A DNA stretch of 64,000 bases from Bryobacterales bacterium (GTDB taxonomy: Bacteria > Acidobacteriota > Terriglobia > Bryobacterales > Bryobacteraceae): assembly GCA_016789785.1 (NCBI GenBank), contig JAEUQE010000012.1, forward strand, positions 1 through 64,000, written 5' to 3'. The notes below the pieces were generated by a model. It was not told where the DNA came from and made no database searches. It was given only the letters and a program-made list of their open reading frames with translations. How positions within the stretch are numbered: the first letter of the stretch is position 1; each line of letters begins with the position of its first letter. The translations under genes were made by a program, and so were the position numbers. This document shows, piece by piece, positions 60,535-64,000 of this stretch.

Positions 60535-60573
60535 TCGCGGGGCAGTCCTCGCTTCCGCGACGGGGGACTGCCA
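60535..60573. other. interleaved inverted repeats, possible pseudoknot
   Basis: GTCGCGG (60535-60541) pairs with CCGCGAC (60556-60562), and GGCAGTCC (60542-60549) pairs with GGACTGCC (60566-60573). The arms interleave as a-b-a'-b'. As RNA they could form a tight H-type pseudoknot or two mutually exclusive hairpins. The element lies about 150 bases before the padR promoter; no transcript is known. Confidence 0.55.
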
Positions 60574-60721
60574 CGCCTAATTCCGCCTAATTCAGGCCCA
60601 ATACTATTCACTTTCGCATGTTGGCGCCGCGCACCACACGGTAGCGCAGGGCTTCAGTCGCGCCGCCTCCGCTTCGATCGTCCGGCGACATGCCGCCGGA
60701 CGCCGCGTTCGAGTGTGCCGC

Positions 60722-60750
60722 TTGACATACATAGCAGCTCAATGCATAAT
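60722..60750 (+). promoter_or_regulatory. promoter of padR
   Basis: TTGACA (60722-60727), a 17-base spacer and TGCATAAT (-10 hexamer CATAAT at 60745-60750, with extended TG) form a near-ideal sigma-70-type promoter. Transcription should start near 60757, only about 4 bases before the ATG at 60761. Confidence 0.8.
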
Positions 60751-60760
60751 ACCGCTAGGC

Positions 60761-61099
60761 ATGGATTTGAACAAAGATCTCGTCGCCGCCTCCGCTACCC
60801 CGCTGGTGCTCGCTATCCTCTCCGAAGGCGACAGTTACGGCTACGCCATCATCAAGCGCGTCGCCGAGCTGTCAGGCGGACACCTCCAGTGGACCGACGG
60901 CATGCTCTACCCCGTTCTGCACCGGCTGGAGCGCCAAGGCTATGTCGCGGCGAAATGGGCCGAATCGGAAAACGGACGCAGACGGAAGTACTACCGGATC
61001 ACGGATCAGGGCCGCGCGCATCTTGCCAGCCAGCGGCAGCAATGGAGGGTGGTGGACAGCGCGATGCGAGGGATCTGGATGGAGATGTGTACGGTATGA
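60761..61099 (+). CDS. PadR-family transcriptional regulator
   Basis: A 112-residue winged-helix regulator. The PadR core is clear: LVLAILSEGDSYGYAIIKRV, WTDGMLYPVLHRLERQGYV and GRRRKYYRITDQGRAHL. Members of this group sit before permease-prefix-domain genes in Acidobacteria and repress them. The stop overlaps the next start as ATGA. The promoter leaves almost no leader, so the mRNA may be leaderless. Confidence 0.93.
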   Translation: MDLNKDLVAASATPLVLAILSEGDSYGYAIIKRVAELSGGHLQWTDGMLYPVLHRLERQGYVAAKWAESENGRRRKYYRITDQGRAHLASQRQQWRVVDSAMRGIWMEMCTV

Positions 61100-62475
61100 C
61101 AGCCTTTGCCGATCAGTCGATTGAAGAACAAATCGCGCAATGGCGCGAGTACTTGCGGCGCCGCCAGGGGGTTCACCGGGCAGACGTGGAGGAACTCGAG
61201 GGGCATCTGCGCGACCAACTGGGGGCTCTGATCGAGTCGGGCCTGTCGGGAGACGAAGCGTTTCTGGTCGCTGTGAAACGCATGGGGAATCTCGGTACGC
61301 TGTCCCGCGAGTTTGCGCGCGCGCATTCCGAGCGGCTCTGGAAGCAGTTGGTGATCGCCTCGGGCGAGGAAGAGCCGGCGAAATCGAAATCTTCCAACCT
61401 CGAGATTCTTGTGGTTCTCGCATTGGCGGTCGCGGCGGGGTTGGCGATCAAAGCGCCTGCGCTGTTCGGCCATCACATGCAACCCGACCAGGAACTCCCG
61501 TCCTTCTATTTCCGGAACTTCAGCCTGTTCGTGTTCCCCCTGCTGACGGCCTACTTTGTGTGGAAGCGGGGTTCGGACATCTTCCAAAGCCTCTGGCTGG
61601 CGGCGCCCTTTGCGGCGGGCGCGGTGTTCGCGAACGTATACCCCTTCCGGGAGGGAGGTGACACGGCCGCGCTGGCCGCTCTGCATCTGCCGATTGCTCT
61701 CTGGTTCGCGGTCGGCGTGGCGTATGTGGGAGGCCGCTGGTTCACCAGCGCCGGGCGCATGGACTTCGTGCGCTTCTCCGGCGAGTGGGCGATCTACTTC
61801 GTGCTGATCGCGCTAGGCGGGGGCGTGCTGATGGCCTTTACAGGGTTGCTGTTCACCGCGATCGGCGTGAAACCGGATTGGTTTCTGTTTGGCTGGGTGC
61901 TTCCCTGCGGAGCGATGGGAGCGGTGATTGTCGCGTCATGGCTGGTGGAAGCGAAGCAAAGTGTGATTGAAAACATGGCGCCGGTGTTGACCAAGCTGTT
62001 TACTCCCCTGTTCACGCTGCTGCTGCTGGTGTTTCTGGCGACAATGGCTTGGACGGGCAGCCCCATAAACGTGAAGCGGGATGTGCTGATCGGCTTCGAC
62101 GTGCTTCTGGCGCTGGTGGTTGCGTTGGTGCTGTATGCCGCGTCGGCGCGCGACCCGCAAGAGCCGCCGGGGTTGTTCGACGCTCTTCAATTGTTGCTGG
62201 TCGTCTGTGCGCTGGTTGTCGACGCGGTGGCGCTGGCCGCAATCGGGGCCCGCATCACCGAGTACGGGTTCACGCCGAATCGCGTGGCGGCGCTTGGCGA
62301 GAACCTGATTCTCATCCTCAACCTGACTTGGACGGCATGGCTCTACGTGCGCTTCCTGCGCAAGCGTGGCTCGTTTACGGATCTGGAGCGCTGGCAAATC
62401 TCGTATCTGCCGGTGTTCGCTTTGTGGGCGGCGGTGGTGGTGGCAATCTTCCCGCCGCTGTTCGGCTTCCGTTGA
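61096..62475 (+). CDS. multi-pass membrane protein with permease-prefix domain
   Basis: A 459-residue protein. The N-terminal 95 residues (IEEQIAQWREYLRRRQGVHR, VEELEGHLRDQLGALIESG, DEAFLVAVKRMGNLGTLSRE) are the permease prefix domain often fused to ADOP/MacB-like permeases. The rest has about ten membrane helices and resembles DUF4153-type proteins rather than MacB. It is translationally coupled to the padR gene and probably regulated by it. Transport function is an inference. Confidence 0.8.
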   Translation: MTAFADQSIEEQIAQWREYLRRRQGVHRADVEELEGHLRDQLGALIESGLSGDEAFLVAVKRMGNLGTLSREFARAHSERLWKQLVIASGEEEPAKSKSSNLEILVVLALAVAAGLAIKAPALFGHHMQPDQELPSFYFRNFSLFVFPLLTAYFVWKRGSDIFQSLWLAAPFAAGAVFANVYPFREGGDTAALAALHLPIALWFAVGVAYVGGRWFTSAGRMDFVRFSGEWAIYFVLIALGGGVLMAFTGLLFTAIGVKPDWFLFGWVLPCGAMGAVIVASWLVEAKQSVIENMAPVLTKLFTPLFTLLLLVFLATMAWTGSPINVKRDVLIGFDVLLALVVALVLYAASARDPQEPPGLFDALQLLLVVCALVVDAVALAAIGARITEYGFTPNRVAALGENLILILNLTWTAWLYVRFLRKRGSFTDLERWQISYLPVFALWAAVVVAIFPPLFGFR

Positions 62476-62556
62476 GGCGGGTTGTCAGGCGCCGGCGTGC
62501 GAAGAGGATTGGGGTCCAGAGCCGGGGATCCCGGTGGTGACTGCAACCAGCGCGCC

Positions 62557-64000
62557 TCACTTCCTCTTCAAGGAAGGGGCTTTCCGGTTGGCCTGCTGCC
62601 TGCTTCGCAGCGCGCGATCCCGAACCTGCGCGCTATCGCCGAAATTCGGAGCGAGTAACAGGTAAAGGTCAAACGCCTGCGCCGCGCGGGAATAGTCGCG
62701 CTGGGATTCGTAGTAAGTCCCAATCTCCAGATACGCGGGCGCATAGTTCGGATCCGCGGAGAGCAACTCCGCCGCGGTCCGCTCAAACTCCGGTCCGCGG
62801 CCCGCCGTACGGTAGGCTTTGAGCAGAGTCCACCGCGGAAGATTGGCTTTCGGATAAAGAGTAACTGCCTTTTCCAGAAACGGCAACGAATCCGCGGCCC
62901 GCGACGCATTCAGCAGCGCCTGACCGATCTGAAAGAAAGGCAGACCCCACTGCGGTGTCAATTCCGCCGCTTTGTCGAACGCCGCGCGCGCCTCCACGGG
63001 GCGTCCCTGCCGTGCCAGCGCGACGCCGAGCGCATTGTAAGCGCAAGCGAAATCCGTGTCCAACGCGATCGACTCCCGAAGGTTCTTCTCCGCCCCGCCG
63101 AAATCGCCTCCTGCGATCTGGGCGCGAGCCTCACAGAAGAGGATCTTCGGCCGGATCGACGGATCCTGCGGGCGCAACGTTTGCAGCGCCTTGTATCCCT
63201 CCACCGCCCGAAGCAAAAGCGGCCGCTTGAGTACAATCGAATCCGACTGCACATAGTCATTCACACACGCCTGCCCGAGGCTTTCGAGCGCGGCGGCGAC
63301 GGCGGAAGTAGCTGCTGGAAGATGCTGCGGGTCCCAGTTGGTTCCGCGGAAGAAATCCCACGCCTCGCCCTTGCCCAGAATCCGGCCGGCGGAAATCATG
63401 GTCTGCATGCGGGCAAGCGCCATGCCAGGCAGGCGGCCCACGTCGATGGACGTATTCGCTCCCACAGCCAACTGCTGTTCAGTCGACTCACCGGTGGGAA
63501 GGTCCACTGACAACTTATGTGCGCCGACTGTCAATCCATCCACCAGTAACTCACCACCCGGACGGATGACTCCACGGAACGCATCGTTGATATACACCGC
63601 CGATCCTGGCACGCCCTTCACGGTCAGTAACGCGGCGGCGCGAGGCGCTGGAGCGGCGAGCTTGGTCAGGGCGAGGGCCATGCGCGGCTCGAAGTTGCCG
63701 GCGACACGTGGATTCTGCTTCGCTCCGGTCTGCTGTGGGACCTCTTTGGAAACGAAATCAATTAATTCAGAAATGCGGACATAACCATCCCGTTCGCGGT
63801 CCGCTTCCCCTTCCAGTCCCCGTAACAGCGAGTAAGTGAATACTCCGTGACCGCCGCCCCAGCGGGCATCCTCGAAGCTCTGCTCACTTGCAGCCGAGGC
63901 GAGAATCTTGACCAGTGTGCGGTCGGCGACCGTGAGCGATTCGAGCGCGGTCCCCGCCAGATTGCGATCCTCCGCCGAGGCCGCCCATCCGATGCCGCCC
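62557..64000 (-). CDS. caspase-domain / PEGA-like / TPR protein, 5' end outside the window
   Basis: The frame is open from the window edge to the stop at 62557. The first part has the C-terminal half of a caspase-like (peptidase C14) domain: KILASAASEQSFEDAR, GGGHGVFTYSLLRGL, GYVRISELIDFVSKEV. Next, a short beta segment (VKGVPGSAVYINDAFRGVI) resembles PEGA. Then six or so TPRs (CAYNALGVALARQGRPVEAR; APAYLEIGTYYESQRDYSRA). The catalytic dyad lies outside the window. Caspase-TPR fusions are common in multicellular or defence-linked bacteria; the role here is unknown. Confidence 0.85.
   Translation of the reverse strand, partial: GGIGWAASAEDRNLAGTALESLTVADRTLVKILASAASEQSFEDARWGGGHGVFTYSLLRGLEGEADRERDGYVRISELIDFVSKEVPQQTGAKQNPRVAGNFEPRMALALTKLAAPAPRAAALLTVKGVPGSAVYINDAFRGVIRPGGELLVDGLTVGAHKLSVDLPTGESTEQQLAVGANTSIDVGRLPGMALARMQTMISAGRILGKGEAWDFFRGTNWDPQHLPAATSAVAAALESLGQACVNDYVQSDSIVLKRPLLLRAVEGYKALQTLRPQDPSIRPKILFCEARAQIAGGDFGGAEKNLRESIALDTDFACAYNALGVALARQGRPVEARAAFDKAAELTPQWGLPFFQIGQALLNASRAADSLPFLEKAVTLYPKANLPRWTLLKAYRTAGRGPEFERTAAELLSADPNYAPAYLEIGTYYESQRDYSRAAQAFDLYLLLAPNFGDSAQVRDRALRSRQQANRKAPSLKRK

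Larger units (their letters stand above)
60146..60760. other. gene-poor stretch upstream of padR
   Basis: No credible gene. It holds a hairpin (60267-60303), a pair of interleaved inverted repeats (60535-60573) and the padR promoter (60722-60750). Confidence 0.6.

Noticed and set aside
60493..61095. Upstream extension of the permease-prefix gene frame over padR
   Set aside because: The frame is open by chance; the ATG at 61096, overlapping the padR stop, is where the protein domain begins.

Overview
The window looks like a chromosomal stretch of an Acidobacteriota genome, most likely Bryobacterales or Solibacter-like. I infer this from high GC with strong third-position GC bias, an Oar-type outer-membrane receptor, a DUF1553/DUF1501 cytochrome-sulfatase-like pair, PEP-CTERM proteins, a sigma factor/Ser-Thr kinase pair with a TolB-like propeller, a PadR gene coupled to a membrane protein, and many PQQ-propeller and BNR-repeat secreted proteins. 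No rRNA or tRNA gene was recognised, so the assignment rests on gene families.

Layout. 1-310: the end of a CRISPR array without cas genes. 450-1865: a small membrane protein and a sigma-like protein. 1771-7317 (minus): a large dockerin-bearing membrane protein, a cohesin-like PEP-CTERM protein and an ABC exporter, probably one unit. 7445-10745 (plus): ECF sigma factor plus Ser/Thr kinase. 10880-22153: periplasmic redox and degradation genes, namely a two-haem PQQ dehydrogenase, a CBM9/PKD secreted protein, a DUF1553/DUF1501 pair joined by a tandem repeat, and two tandemly duplicated membrane PQQ-propeller proteins. 22293-24327: an IscU-like protein lacking one ligand cysteine, diverging from a radical SAM/Nudix pair. 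24354-31874: an outer-membrane receptor, a PEP-CTERM protein, two glycosyltransferases with a DUF2891 protein, and a glycine-zipper protein. 32006-39153: a repeat-like element, a glucarate-dehydratase-type enzyme with a zinc-ribbon partner, a BNR/sortilin-like exoprotein and a hybrid histidine kinase.

39161-42054 is the clearest metabolic unit: argF-argH-argR on the minus strand, with a near-perfect tandem pair of ARG boxes over the promoter, so the repressor should control its own operon. 42349-50326 holds more secreted proteins (a PQQ propeller, a Tat-exported enolase-superfamily enzyme, a DPP-IV peptidase, an Ig/IPT-domain protein) and a DUF438-hemerythrin-PAS sensor with a CRP/FNR-type palindrome upstream. 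50522-51645 is a decay zone with a broken antitoxin gene and a histidine-kinase fragment. 51646-64000 contains an ATP-grasp-like protein with a DUF1697 gene, a frameshifted secreted protein, a CcmH-like protein with adjacent cysteines, a cysteine-rich small protein, an uncharacterised three-gene set with TPRs, a methyltransferase, a PadR/DUF pair, and the 3' part of a caspase-TPR gene that leaves the window.

Two observations run through the window. First, extracytoplasmic proteins dominate, which fits a heterotrophic degrader of polymers. Second, many genes lack a Shine-Dalgarno sequence and carry a -10-like hexamer 7-12 bases before the ATG, which suggests leaderless or near-leaderless mRNAs. 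The best candidate for an undescribed system is the dockerin / cohesin-like PEP-CTERM / ABC exporter cluster; the most unusual DNA structure is the repeat joining the DUF1553 and DUF1501 genes.
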